DNA of 64,000 nucleotides from CBDCNP01 sp965222425 (lineage in GTDB: Bacteria > Acidobacteriota > Vicinamibacteria > Marinacidobacterales > DATDRI01), in the NCBI GenBank assembly GCA_965222425.1, contig CBDCTW010000017.1:62001-126000 (forward strand), in the 5' to 3' direction. Under the pieces are notes generated by a model. That model saw only the letters and a list, made by a program, of their open reading frames with translations, searched no databases and was not told the DNA's origin. Position numbers and translations under genes: made by a program. The first letter of the stretch is position 1. Each line of letters opens with the position of its first letter. Shown piece after piece: positions 46,229 through 54,063 of this stretch.

Positions 46229-47738
46229 CCCGGCCAAAGCGAGAGCAGGGTAACCGTAACCATAGAATACTAGGATCCGTCTGGCCACGGTCTTTATGCC
46301 ATCGAGAATCGGGACCCTTCGGATGCCATGGGGGACGACATTAAAGAAGGCAAGATCTCACGCACGAAGGTGAGAGAGAAGGAGAGATAGAGGGTTACGA
46401 TGGTGACAACCACCACTCCCACCCACATGGCGAGACTACGCAGTGCCAAGCGTCTTTCCACCAAAGAGAAAGAGGTCACGAACGCCGTCAAGTTGAAAAG
46501 GCTCGAGATGTAAACGAACGCCGAGAAAAAAGCGAGACCCGCAAAGCCAAGAAATCGCCTCAGGCTCTCTGGGCGAGAGGTCCAGAAAATGGCGGCGGTG
46601 ATCGCTAGAGAGTCTAAAAAATGTCCGGCTACGGTCGGCCACATCGCCAGGAAAAGCCGGCTAGACATGGGAGGGAGAAAAGCGGCCAGTAAGGCGGCCG
46701 CGACACCAGCGCGGCCACCAAACAACAGCCCCGCCAACCAGTAAACGACGATCACTTCCGCCGCGCCCAGCGCGAGCGCGACGTGCTTCATCGCATTTTC
46801 TACGAGGTGTACGTCTTTCGGAAGCCATGTGAAGGGGATGAAAAACACCGGCGAGTAGGGAAGCGCATACGCCTTACCGGCGATCCGACGCGGGTAAGCC
46901 GTCCTCACTGTCATTTGAGCGGCTAGTCCTCGTTCGGAGAGATTCCCCTCGGCCTCCGCGAATGCGAAGACGTATCGGCGGTGGTTTCGGACGTCGGGAT
47001 AGAAGTAGCTAGGATAGAAAATCCCGGCCCCCTTGAGCAGGTAGCCGAGAATGAAGATGAGTGGGATCCAGCGCCTTCCGGGTCGGCGTCCGATGAGCAC
47101 GGTGGTAGCTCCAGTCAAGATCAAGGCGGCAAGAGTGGTCCTCATGCTGACGTGTACGAGGCCGAACGGATCGAGGCCGAACCAGAGAGCTTGACCGCAG
47201 GCCAATGCGAGCGACGCGATTAGTGAACCCGAAAGGCGGAAGCCAATAAACAAAGACAGGAAAAACAGACCACTCGCGAGCACCCTCGGGCTAGTCACCG
47301 TGTACGGTATGGACCATGAAGCTTCCACGATCCGGATCCAGTCCAAAGCAATACCGAGGCGGGATGGACCCGGGTCTTCGGTTAGGAAATCGATCCGCAT
47401 GGGGCCAGCGGGGAAAGTGACAACAAAGCGTTGGGTGCGAAATCGCCCGGGACGGGCGGCAAACGAAGCCACCTGCTGGCCGGAAAGGTAGATCCGAACC
47501 CGGCTCGGCTGCTCGATGAATCGAGCGTAGCGAATTACGAGCGTGCCGGACCCTGCGGTGACTGCGAGCGGGAGATCAATGGTAGCCTGCCTGCGCCCGT
47601 CCATCGGAACGTTACCGGAGGTCGCTCTTCGCTTTCGGTGAAGCCTGAGAGGTAAGCGCCGGTGGAGGGGCCGACGTCGAAGCTCAGTGGACCGTGGGCG
47701 AAAGAAGCCACGTAGAGCAGTGCCTCTGTCGCCAGCAA
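46213..47738 (-). pseudogene. Multi-spanning membrane glycosyltransferase-like protein, two frameshifts and 3' truncation
   Basis: A paralogue of the intact gene at 61867. N-terminal frame from ~47738 (EALLYVASFAHGPLSFDVGP) loses one base near 47605 and continues in the frame of ATIDLPLAVTAGSGTLVIRY and GAGIFYPSYFYPDVRNHRRY, with many TM segments. Near 46330 it shifts again; the correct frame runs FNVVPHGIRRVPILDGIKT, VARRILVFYGYGYPALALA and is cut at ~46213 against a GT2 stub. The start is unclear: only TTG codons, overlapping the TlpA gene end region. Predicted ancestor: ~640-residue membrane enzyme with an N-terminal beta-sandwich of the kind seen in bacterial GT39-like transferases. Confidence 0.75.
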
Positions 47739-47772
47739 GAGGGCGGGAAGCGCCGCGGCTATTCGCCAGAAC

Positions 47773-48267
47773 CTACCGCTCGGGCTTGTCGAGGAGGACC
47801 TCCAGGATCCGCTTCATCTCCTCCCCGCTCATTGCCGAGAATTTCTTGTTGGTCACGGCACCGTCGCGGTCGATAAAAAAAGTGGCTGGGATTGCGCCGG
47901 TCCATTCGGGGTCGATGATGCGGATGAAATCGTCGACGTCGTCGGTCTGCTTGATGTAAACGGGAAAACTCGGTCGATGGCTATCGAGGAAGGGAAGAAG
48001 CTTCGAGTCGATCTGGCTTGGGAAATCAGCCGATACCGAGACCACCACCAGGCCGCGATCCCGGTAAGCTTTCTCGAGGGAGACGATCTCCGGGAACTCG
48101 ACGATACACGGAGGACACCAGGTGGCCCAAAAGTTTAGGAGCACGACCCGGCCCCGATGCTGGCGAATGATTTCCAGGATGTCGGGAGCATCGACCGGAC
48201 GCAAAGATTCGCGCGAAGGGGCTTGGGCCAATCCCAGGCCCGCGGAGAAAAACGCGGCTGCGAGCAA
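47773..48267 (-). CDS. TlpA/ResA-like thioredoxin of the cytochrome c maturation cluster
   Basis: Signal peptide (LLAAAFFSAGLGLAQA) then a TlpA-type thioredoxin: VVLLNFWATWCPPCIVEFPE with the WCPPC redox pair, SVSADFPSQIDSKL and the cis-Pro loop TGAIPATFFIDRDG. It fills the CcmG/ResA position, reducing apocytochrome CxxCH disulfides (or CcmH) outside the membrane. Start uncertain: no ATG/GTG follows the ccmD stop; TTG 48267 is the best codon, an upstream ATA is possible. Last gene of the ccmC-ccmD operon. Confidence 0.85.
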   Translation of the reverse strand: MLAAAFFSAGLGLAQAPSRESLRPVDAPDILEIIRQHRGRVVLLNFWATWCPPCIVEFPEIVSLEKAYRDRGLVVVSVSADFPSQIDSKLLPFLDSHRPSFPVYIKQTDDVDDFIRIIDPEWTGAIPATFFIDRDGAVTNKKFSAMSGEEMKRILEVLLDKPER

Positions 48268-48284
48268 GAGGGAGCTCGCCCGGA

Positions 48285-48419
48285 CTATTTCTTCTCCTCC
48301 AGAATCTTCTTGAGGATCTCGATCTCGCGGTCCAGTTGCTGCTGTTTCTTGGACAGGCTCACCAAATAAAAGAAGAGTGCCGTCCAAATGACCATGTAAG
48401 CGGCGAACAGGTAGCTCAT
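48285..48419 (-). CDS. ccmD: CcmD-family small membrane protein
   Basis: 44 residues: one helix (YLFAAYMVIWTALFFYLV) followed by a charged, coiled-coil-like tail (KKQQQLDREIEILKKILEEK). Size, topology and position directly after ccmC (stop and start overlap as ATGA) identify it as CcmD. CcmD helps release heme-loaded CcmE from the CcmABC complex. Confidence 0.88.
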   Translation of the reverse strand: MSYLFAAYMVIWTALFFYLVSLSKKQQQLDREIEILKKILEEKK

Positions 48420-49099
48420 AGGACCTCGATCCTTCGGTGAAGGTGCTCGATCTCCTGCTGCGCATGTTCGATCGAAAATCGCTTATCCAATAACCAGATA
48501 TACAAGAATAAGAAAGCCACCAGGCTCATCATGAGTGCGCGGAACATCAGTGGATCGAGCCCTGAATCGGCGCCGCCCATGACGACTGGCTGAGGATGTT
48601 GGGTGCGCCACCAGCGGATCGAGAAGTAGACGATGGGAACATCGACGAAGCCGATGATTCCGGTCACCGCTGCTAGGTTGGCCCGTTTGGCTTCATCGGG
48701 GACATAGCGCCGGAGCATCAAGTAGGAGACGTAAATGAGCCACAGGACCAGCGCGGTCGTCAGTCGCGCGTCCCACGTCCAATAGATCCCCCAGGCGGGT
48801 TTCGCCCAGAGCGGGCCGGTGAAAAGGCCCATGCTCGTAAAGACGACCCCAATTTCCGCAGAGGCCAGTGCCAAGGTATCGTACTGGCGACGCCTGGTTG
48901 CCAGGTAGGCGACGCTTGCAACGAAGACGACCGCGAAGGCGAGAAATGCGATCCACCAGCTAGCGACATGAAAATAGAATATGCGTTGCAAGTCGCCCAT
49001 CGTCTTTTCGCGCGGTGCGTAGAGGAACGCCCCATAGAGCGCTAAACTGACGGTAACGAAAGTTAGAACCGGAAACGCTTTGGATAGTGTTCGCCGCAT
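48416..49099 (-). CDS. ccmC: Heme exporter CcmC
   Basis: 227 residues from ATG 49099; six hydrophobic helices. The tryptophan-rich periplasmic heme-handling motif is WGIYWTWDARLT, and the two conserved His appear in IFYFHVASWW and later in the family position near RWWRTQHPQ. CcmC loads heme onto CcmE. First gene of a ccmC-ccmD-tlpA unit, separated from ccmB and the Cys-rich gene by the divergent hydrolase pseudogene. Confidence 0.93.
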   Translation of the reverse strand: MRRTLSKAFPVLTFVTVSLALYGAFLYAPREKTMGDLQRIFYFHVASWWIAFLAFAVVFVASVAYLATRRRQYDTLALASAEIGVVFTSMGLFTGPLWAKPAWGIYWTWDARLTTALVLWLIYVSYLMLRRYVPDEAKRANLAAVTGIIGFVDVPIVYFSIRWWRTQHPQPVVMGGADSGLDPLMFRALMMSLVAFLFLYIWLLDKRFSIEHAQQEIEHLHRRIEVL

Positions 49100-49182
49100 G
49101 TTTTCGTGTCTACCCAAGGGAGCATCATACAATGGGTTGTGTTAAGTTGACAGCTCCGAGGCTAGTAGGAGAGGTGAGAAAG

Positions 49183-49815
49183 ATGAGGATCTGGACGAAT
49201 CTTGCTGTTGTCAGTGTATTGGTTGTGCTGCTGAGCGCCTTCGCCAGCGCCCAAGAGGATCTGCCCGCCGCTGAGGGTTTTATCGCCATCGCCCCCGACC
49301 TCTTGAGTGGCAAGGGCCCCGACGGTGGAGGCTCGGACTCGGTCGACAACGATGGGGCTCGACGCTTGGTTCGCGGGCTCGATGACTAGGAAGTGGTCGA
49401 ACGCCTGAACAGCGTCGCCTACTACGCGATCGAGTTGCCCTCGGCCAGCGACGACTTCGCGGTCATCGGTTTTTGCTGGGGAGGACGAACCAGCTTCGCC
49501 TACTCCACCAAGCAGGAGAACTTGAGCGCCGCCGTCGTCTATTACGGAACCGCTCCGCCGATAGGGGCCCTTGACTTCATGCAAGCACCGGTCCTCGGTC
49601 TATACGGCGGTGAGGACAATCGAGTGAACGCCACCATCAAGGCCACCGCGACCGAGATGCAACGCCTCGGCCAGCAGTACGCGTTCGAGATCTACGAGGG
49701 CGCCGGCCATGGTTTCCTCCGGGCCCAAGACCGCCAGAACGGAGCTAACTTGAAGGCGACCGAGAAGGCCTGGCCCCGAACGGTGGCCTTCCTGAAGAAG
49801 TACCTGGAGTTTTGA
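49183..49815 (+). pseudogene. Dienelactone hydrolase-family protein with deletion and in-frame TAG
   Basis: ATG 49183 with AGGAGAGG upstream. A signal peptide (LAVVSVLVVLLSAFASAQ) is followed immediately by LPAAEGFIAIAPDLLSGKG, so about 75 N-terminal residues of the alpha/beta hydrolase are missing, apparently in frame. RLVRGLDD is then followed by TAG (49387-49389) where relatives have Glu, and the same frame continues EVVERLNSVAYYAI. The catalytic triad is still intact in the second half: Cys in GFCWGG, Asp in YGGEDNR, His in GAGHGF. An exported hydrolase in early decay, sitting between two ccm units on the opposite strand. Confidence 0.8.
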
Positions 49816-49826
49816 GGGTGTAACCT

Positions 49827-49920
49827 GGGGTCAGATCCAGAAATATCGCAAGGGTCGGATCCAATTTTGTGCATGCACAAAATTGGATCCGACCCCTCTT
49901 ATATTTTGGGGTCTGACCCC
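49827..49920. repeat. Composite GGGGTCAGA palindromic repeat cluster
   Basis: Contains a perfect 44-base palindrome (49852-49895, core TTTTGTGCATGCACAAAA), preceded by GGGGTCAGATCCAG and followed by GGGGTCTGACCCC. It shares these modules with the element at 27388-27446. Lies between convergent genes. Confidence 0.75.
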
Positions 49921-49934
49921 TGTGTAGATTCTAC

Positions 49935-50378
49935 TCACTTTCGCGGAGTCTCACGAAGCTCGAAATCTTCCCAGCAGCACCAACACGGCCCCGGCGTGTG
50001 GGCGGTGATGTTGCAAACGTCACACCGATAATAGATGTCGTAGAGCTTGTCGTCATGGACCGAGTAGAGCTTGATAATCTCGAACTCGTTCTCCTCGCGC
50101 AACCAACCCTCGATCTCTAACTCCTGCGAACGCACTCGCGGGTCGGTCAGCATCTCGACACGTTTATCAATCGTTGAAAAGCGATAGAGCGTCTCGTCCT
50201 GCGCTCGAAAGGCAAAGCCGTTCGCCACGTCACAAGACGCTTCGTCCGAGGAAGGCTTGCCCGAGGAGTCGAGGCAAATGGTTCGCCCGCGAACTGTGAT
50301 CTCTTTCGGCTCCGACTGCGGTGAGGGGAAAACTATGGCCGATAACGAGATCGCACCGGCGGCGAGATGTCCTAACAT
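49935..50378 (-). CDS. Cys-rich exported protein of the ccm cluster
   Basis: 147 residues. A short hydrophobic N-terminus (HLAAGAISLSAIVFPSP) could be a signal. The body has an OB-like strand pattern (KEITVRGRTICLDSSGK, QELEIEGWLREENEFEIIK). It ends with a compact Cys cluster, YYRCDVCNITAHTPGPCWCC (six Cys with two preceding in the body). It starts 3 bases after ccmB and is clearly in the same transcript. No family recognised. The Cys cluster suggests metal, heme or disulfide chemistry outside the membrane. Confidence 0.75.
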   Translation of the reverse strand: MLGHLAAGAISLSAIVFPSPQSEPKEITVRGRTICLDSSGKPSSDEASCDVANGFAFRAQDETLYRFSTIDKRVEMLTDPRVRSQELEIEGWLREENEFEIIKLYSVHDDKLYDIYYRCDVCNITAHTPGPCWCCWEDFELRETPRK

Positions 50379-50381
50379 GGC

Positions 50382-51074
50382 CTATTCCTCCAGAACGTAC
50401 TCGAAGGTTAGCCAGGATACCACGATGAAAACCACGGCGAAGACCGCCAGCAACCGGATCCAAACCCAGGGGCTGTTGAACAGATCTGGTTGGAAGATGA
50501 GACGCGTAGACTCGGCGGCGCCGAGCACCACCGGTACGGCGACGGGGAAGAGCAACACCGGGAGCAGGACCTCACGCATCGTAGTGTTCACCGCGATGGC
50601 GGCTAACGTGGTACCAACCGCCGCATAACCTAGCGTGCCGAGGCCTACCACGAGCAGAAAGGTCATGAACGCTGCTGGCTCGAGCTCGGCGAACAGATTC
50701 AGGTTGAAGAAGACCATGAAGAGCGGCAACAGAAAGACCTCCGCGACCAGCATGAAAATAACGTTGGACGCCAGTTTTCCGAAGTAGAGGGCGCTTCGAT
50801 CCACCGGTGCCAGCATCAGCCCATGGATGGAACGATTTTCCCGCTCGGAAGCGAAACTGCGGTTGAGTCCGAGCGACCCGGCGAACACGAATGCCACCCA
50901 AAGAATTCCCGGCGCCAGCGCGAGCGTGGTCTCTCGATCTAGAGAGAGTGTGAAGTTGAAGATCAATAGGACCAGCACCGAGAAGACGAACATCGACGCC
51001 ACCATCTCCTTGGTGCGAAGCTCGGAGCGGATGTCTTTCTTGATGATTGCGACGACGACCGATAGATAACTCAC
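50382..51074 (-). CDS. ccmB: Heme exporter CcmB
   Basis: 230 residues, six predicted helices. IKKDIRSELRTKEMVASMFV at the start and LGLNRSFASERENRSIHGLML (cytoplasmic loop), GTTLAAIAVNTTMREVLLPV mark the CcmB permease family. With CcmA it forms the ABC transporter that powers release of holo-CcmE. Overlaps ccmA by 4 bases. Confidence 0.93.
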   Translation of the reverse strand: MSYLSVVVAIIKKDIRSELRTKEMVASMFVFSVLVLLIFNFTLSLDRETTLALAPGILWVAFVFAGSLGLNRSFASERENRSIHGLMLAPVDRSALYFGKLASNVIFMLVAEVFLLPLFMVFFNLNLFAELEPAAFMTFLLVVGLGTLGYAAVGTTLAAIAVNTTMREVLLPVLLFPVAVPVVLGAAESTRLIFQPDLFNSPWVWIRLLAVFAVVFIVVSWLTFEYVLEE

Positions 51075-51796
51075 TGCCCGTACCGCGCTACGGCGTTGTG
51101 GCTTTTTTGGGTAACTTCGGTGAAGACCTTCCGAAATTCTTTTGGATCTTGCCTACCCGTTCCTTCATGAACCAGTCGTCCGGAGTCCAATATGGCGACG
51201 CGGTCGGCGGCTGCGAGCCCGCGCTCGAGATCGTGGGTCGTTAGAATGGTTGCGGTCCCTTGTTCTCGGAAGTCGGTGAGCAGACCCGACAGCCGGTCCG
51301 CCGACATCGGGTCGAGGCCGGTATAAGGCTCGTCGAGCAGTAGCAGAGAGGGTCGGTGCAGTACCGCGCGGGCGATGGTGAGTCGCTGATGCATTCCGCG
51401 CGATAGGCTCCGCACCGGAGAGTCGGCTCGCGCCGATAGGTCGGCGCGCCGAATCGCCTCACCAACCACGGAACCTGTATCTGAGAGTCCGTACAACTGG
51501 GCATAGAATGCGAGGTTCTCTCGCGCGGTGAGATCCGGATAAAGAAAGCTCGCGTGAGAAACGAGCCCGATCCGGCGGCGGATTTCTTCAGCTACCGAGG
51601 AACTCTCATCATCGCCGTAGATGAGCCGTCCCTCGGTCGGCTTCATCAGTGTCGCCGCCAAATGAAGGAAGGTTGTTTTTCCGGCGCCGTTTCTTCCGAA
51701 GAGGACCAGTACTTCTCCCGCCGCGACTCGCAGATTGAGATTGACTAACGCCCCGAAGCGTCCGAAGCGCTTGGTAACACCTCGAGCCTCGAGCAC
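51071..51796 (-). CDS. ccmA: Heme exporter ATPase CcmA
   Basis: 241 residues. Walker A LFGRNGAGKTTFLHL, Q-loop region RIGLVSHASFLYPDLTAREN, signature LSRGMHQRLTIARAVL and Walker B LLLLDEPYTGLDP. The GMHQR variant of the signature is characteristic of CcmA-type ATPases. Follows the large accessory gene after 5 bases. Confidence 0.93.
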   Translation of the reverse strand: MLEARGVTKRFGRFGALVNLNLRVAAGEVLVLFGRNGAGKTTFLHLAATLMKPTEGRLIYGDDESSSVAEEIRRRIGLVSHASFLYPDLTARENLAFYAQLYGLSDTGSVVGEAIRRADLSARADSPVRSLSRGMHQRLTIARAVLHRPSLLLLDEPYTGLDPMSADRLSGLLTDFREQGTATILTTHDLERGLAAADRVAILDSGRLVHEGTGRQDPKEFRKVFTEVTQKSHNAVARYGQ

Positions 51797-51801
51797 TGTG
51801 C

Positions 51802-53067
51802 TCAGTGCTTGCCCCCCTGTGCGAGACGAGCCTGCAGCTCTCGCTTTTCCTTCTTGTAGCGCTTGGCAGAGATCTTCCCGGTTGCATGCTGCGCTTCGAG
51901 CCTCGCCAGCGCCTCCCTGAAGGGTCTTAAAGAGTTGTTGGGGTCGGTCTTCGTAGCCTCGGAGTCACCGCTAGAAGGTGTCGAGACCAAAGCGGAGAGA
52001 AGGCCATACACCAAGGCGGCTGCCATCAGAGTGACGATGATCCATTTTTGGGTGCTGGTGGAGTCGGGAAGGACGGTGACGCGTGCCCCCGAAGACTCGC
52101 CGCCTCCCTTGCCTCCCTTGGAAGAAGAGGGAATCAGATCCGCCGCAAGCTCGCTTCCGCCCGAGAGGTCCACCTCGAGCGGTGTTCCCGCGGCAACGTT
52201 GGAGCGATACAGAACCACGAAGCGTCCATCCGGATCCGGTCCCTTGTTCTCCCACCCCTTGGCTTCGAGCTCGATGTCGGCAGGCGCAACGAGGATCATC
52301 GCCTCGGCCAACGGGAAGAACGCCGTATCCCGAAACTCGTAGCCCTCCGTATCGGAGTACGGGGCGTCGTACGAGACGGTGAAGTCGGTCGCGCCCGGCT
52401 TGAAAGCGGTTCGTGTGAAAAAGCCCCGGCCATCGGGATCGGGGGAGGCCGGCTGCGGCACCGGCATCCCGCTGCTCGAGGTTGCGGAGACCGAACGGAG
52501 CTCGACCACGTCCGGAGGAATGAAGAACCGAAACGTGCCGTCGGGATCGAAAAGGGTCTTCGGAGGAGAAGTCTTGTTCTCGACGACGAACAACTTATCT
52601 ACACGAAGCCGTTCATGCTCGCGTCGCAGCAAGTAGCGCGCCGTCGTAATCTTGACGTCCTCCCAATTGTCGGTGGCATCGTAGACGGTGAACGAAGCCT
52701 CGGCCTCATAGCCTCTCCCGAAGCTCACTGGTTGGTTGTAATTCACGCCCTGGTAAGTGACCTGGAGCAGGTAGGGAGCTTCCCCCGCGATCTCGATATT
52801 CTCGAGCACGAACGTTCCGGACACGTTCTCCGCCGTTTTGATGGGCTCCATCCCGGAGCTCAGCTTGAAGAGCGTCACCTTCTCACCACTGCCGGGTTCT
52901 CCGGAGGTTCCGTTGACGATGGTCCCACGCAGGATACCGCCGCGAGGCTGAGCGGAGAGAAGCGATGGCGCACCCCAGTACACCGTAAAGCCCAACGCCA
53001 TCGCGGCCACGCCACTGAGGCTGGTCAGGCCTGTCAAGGCTGTCAGACTGGTATGGTTACGCCGCAC
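51802..53067 (-). CDS. Membrane-anchored accessory protein of the ccm cluster (carboxypeptidase-regulatory-like domain)
   Basis: About 421 residues from GTG 53067, overlapping the zinc-ribbon gene. A hydrophobic export segment (GVAAMALGFTVYWGAPSLLS) is followed by a carboxypeptidase-regulatory/transthyretin-like beta domain (GGILRGTIVNGTSGEPGSGE, FVLENIEIAGEAPYLLQV). A long beta-rich region (to residue ~310), a Ser/Gly linker, a TM helix (WIIVTLMAAALVYGLLSAL) and a cytoplasmic CcmI-like helix (ARLEAQHATGKISAKRYKKE) come next. It is placed between ccmH/CcmI-like and ccmA, all coupled or within 5 bases, so a role in heme or apocytochrome handling is inferred. Not a classical Ccm protein. Confidence 0.7.
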   Translation of the reverse strand: MRRNHTSLTALTGLTSLSGVAAMALGFTVYWGAPSLLSAQPRGGILRGTIVNGTSGEPGSGEKVTLFKLSSGMEPIKTAENVSGTFVLENIEIAGEAPYLLQVTYQGVNYNQPVSFGRGYEAEASFTVYDATDNWEDVKITTARYLLRREHERLRVDKLFVVENKTSPPKTLFDPDGTFRFFIPPDVVELRSVSATSSSGMPVPQPASPDPDGRGFFTRTAFKPGATDFTVSYDAPYSDTEGYEFRDTAFFPLAEAMILVAPADIELEAKGWENKGPDPDGRFVVLYRSNVAAGTPLEVDLSGGSELAADLIPSSSKGGKGGGESSGARVTVLPDSTSTQKWIIVTLMAAALVYGLLSALVSTPSSGDSEATKTDPNNSLRPFREALARLEAQHATGKISAKRYKKEKRELQARLAQGGKH

Positions 53068-53549
53068 GCGGTGCAAAAGCGGGCCTCATTTTGGAGCTCG
53101 GCGCCACACTGAGGGCAGTTTGCGGGGCTTGTCATCTTGCACCTACAGCGCATGCAAAACTTTGCCGCCGCCGGGTTCGGTTGTTCGCAGGAAGGACAGG
53201 GCCGTCCGCTCGCGACACTGACGGCTATCGAGTCTTTTTCCTCGGTGGCCTTCGCTCCCGCCGCGTCGGATTCATCGATTTCTTCGAGACGGGCGATGAC
53301 CTTGGCGGCCTGGGCGAGACAGTCCGTTCGAACCGACTTGTAGTCGGTGTCCGACAACTTCCCCGCTTGGTACTCGAAGTCGATGTCCTTGATCGCCTCG
53401 TAAAGACGATCCTTCTTCTCGCTGAGGCTCCTTTGCTCTTGGGCGATTGCCGTCGGACGCTGGCTGACTTCCGACGCGCGAGCGAAGACGGGGAAGAGCA
53501 CGAACAACACGACGCCGCTCGCGAGGGCGGCCAGAAAGAGAAGCGTCAA
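53043..53549 (-). CDS. Zinc-ribbon, CcmI-like membrane protein
   Basis: About 168 residues from TTG 53549, just after the ccmH stop (53551); the frame is also open further upstream inside ccmH. One TM helix (LFLAALASGVVLFVLFPVFA), then a CcmI-like coiled helix (LYEAIKDIDFEYQAGKLSDT and YKSVRTDCLAQAA). A C-terminal double zinc ribbon follows with four CxxC-type pairs: CPSC, CMRC, CPQC and CTAC. CcmI chaperones apocytochromes to CcmFH; here the TPR chaperone part is replaced by zinc ribbons. The stop overlaps the start of the next gene. Confidence 0.75.
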   Translation of the reverse strand: MTLLFLAALASGVVLFVLFPVFARASEVSQRPTAIAQEQRSLSEKKDRLYEAIKDIDFEYQAGKLSDTDYKSVRTDCLAQAAKVIARLEEIDESDAAGAKATEEKDSIAVSVASGRPCPSCEQPNPAAAKFCMRCRCKMTSPANCPQCGAELQNEARFCTACGVTIPV

Positions 53550-53550
53550 T

Positions 53551-54063
53551 CTAGAAATCCTGAAGCTCTCGCTCGATGCGAGCTCGTTGCTCGTCGGTGA
53601 CCTTTGCGACTTTCTTACCTGGCTTACCCGGGCTTTCACCGTGGGTCTCGGCGGTTTGGCGTTTCCAAGAACCGAGGACCCTCTTGGCGACCCACGCCCC
53701 GGCGAGCAGGACCACGAAGGGCATGATCCAAGCGGAAAGGTGAAAACCGGACGTCGGCGGCGCCGATAGAACGACCAGCCCATAGCGATCGACGAAGCCG
53801 GCCAGAACCGCCTCCTTGCCCACTCCCTCGGCGAGCTTTTCCTTGACCTCCGCACGCATCGGGGTTGCCGAGTGACAGCCTTGCATCTCACAGATGCTGA
53901 GCATCTTGTTGCAACCGCACCGGCAAACGAGGGATTCGGAGACCTCTTTGAAGAGGGCCTCTTCAGCTGAGTATTGTTGTGTCGGGTTCGCCGGCGAGCC
54001 GAGTACCAACATCAGCATGACGCTCAAAAAGAGCGAGCCGATTAACGTCCGTAGTCGGGGCAC
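53551..54063 (-). CDS. ccmH: Cytochrome c maturation protein CcmH
   Basis: 170 residues: signal/anchor (LIGSLFLSVMLMLVLGSP), then the CcmH active site SLVCRCGCNKMLSICEMQGC (an LxCxxC motif with extra Cys) and VLAGFVDRYGLVVLSAPP. A second TM helix (AWIMPFVVLLAGAWVAKRVL) and a charged tail follow. The CcmH thioredoxin-like site reduces apocytochrome CxxCH before heme ligation by CcmF. ATG overlaps the ccmF stop by one base. Confidence 0.92.
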   Translation of the reverse strand: MPRLRTLIGSLFLSVMLMLVLGSPANPTQQYSAEEALFKEVSESLVCRCGCNKMLSICEMQGCHSATPMRAEVKEKLAEGVGKEAVLAGFVDRYGLVVLSAPPTSGFHLSAWIMPFVVLLAGAWVAKRVLGSWKRQTAETHGESPGKPGKKVAKVTDEQRARIERELQDF

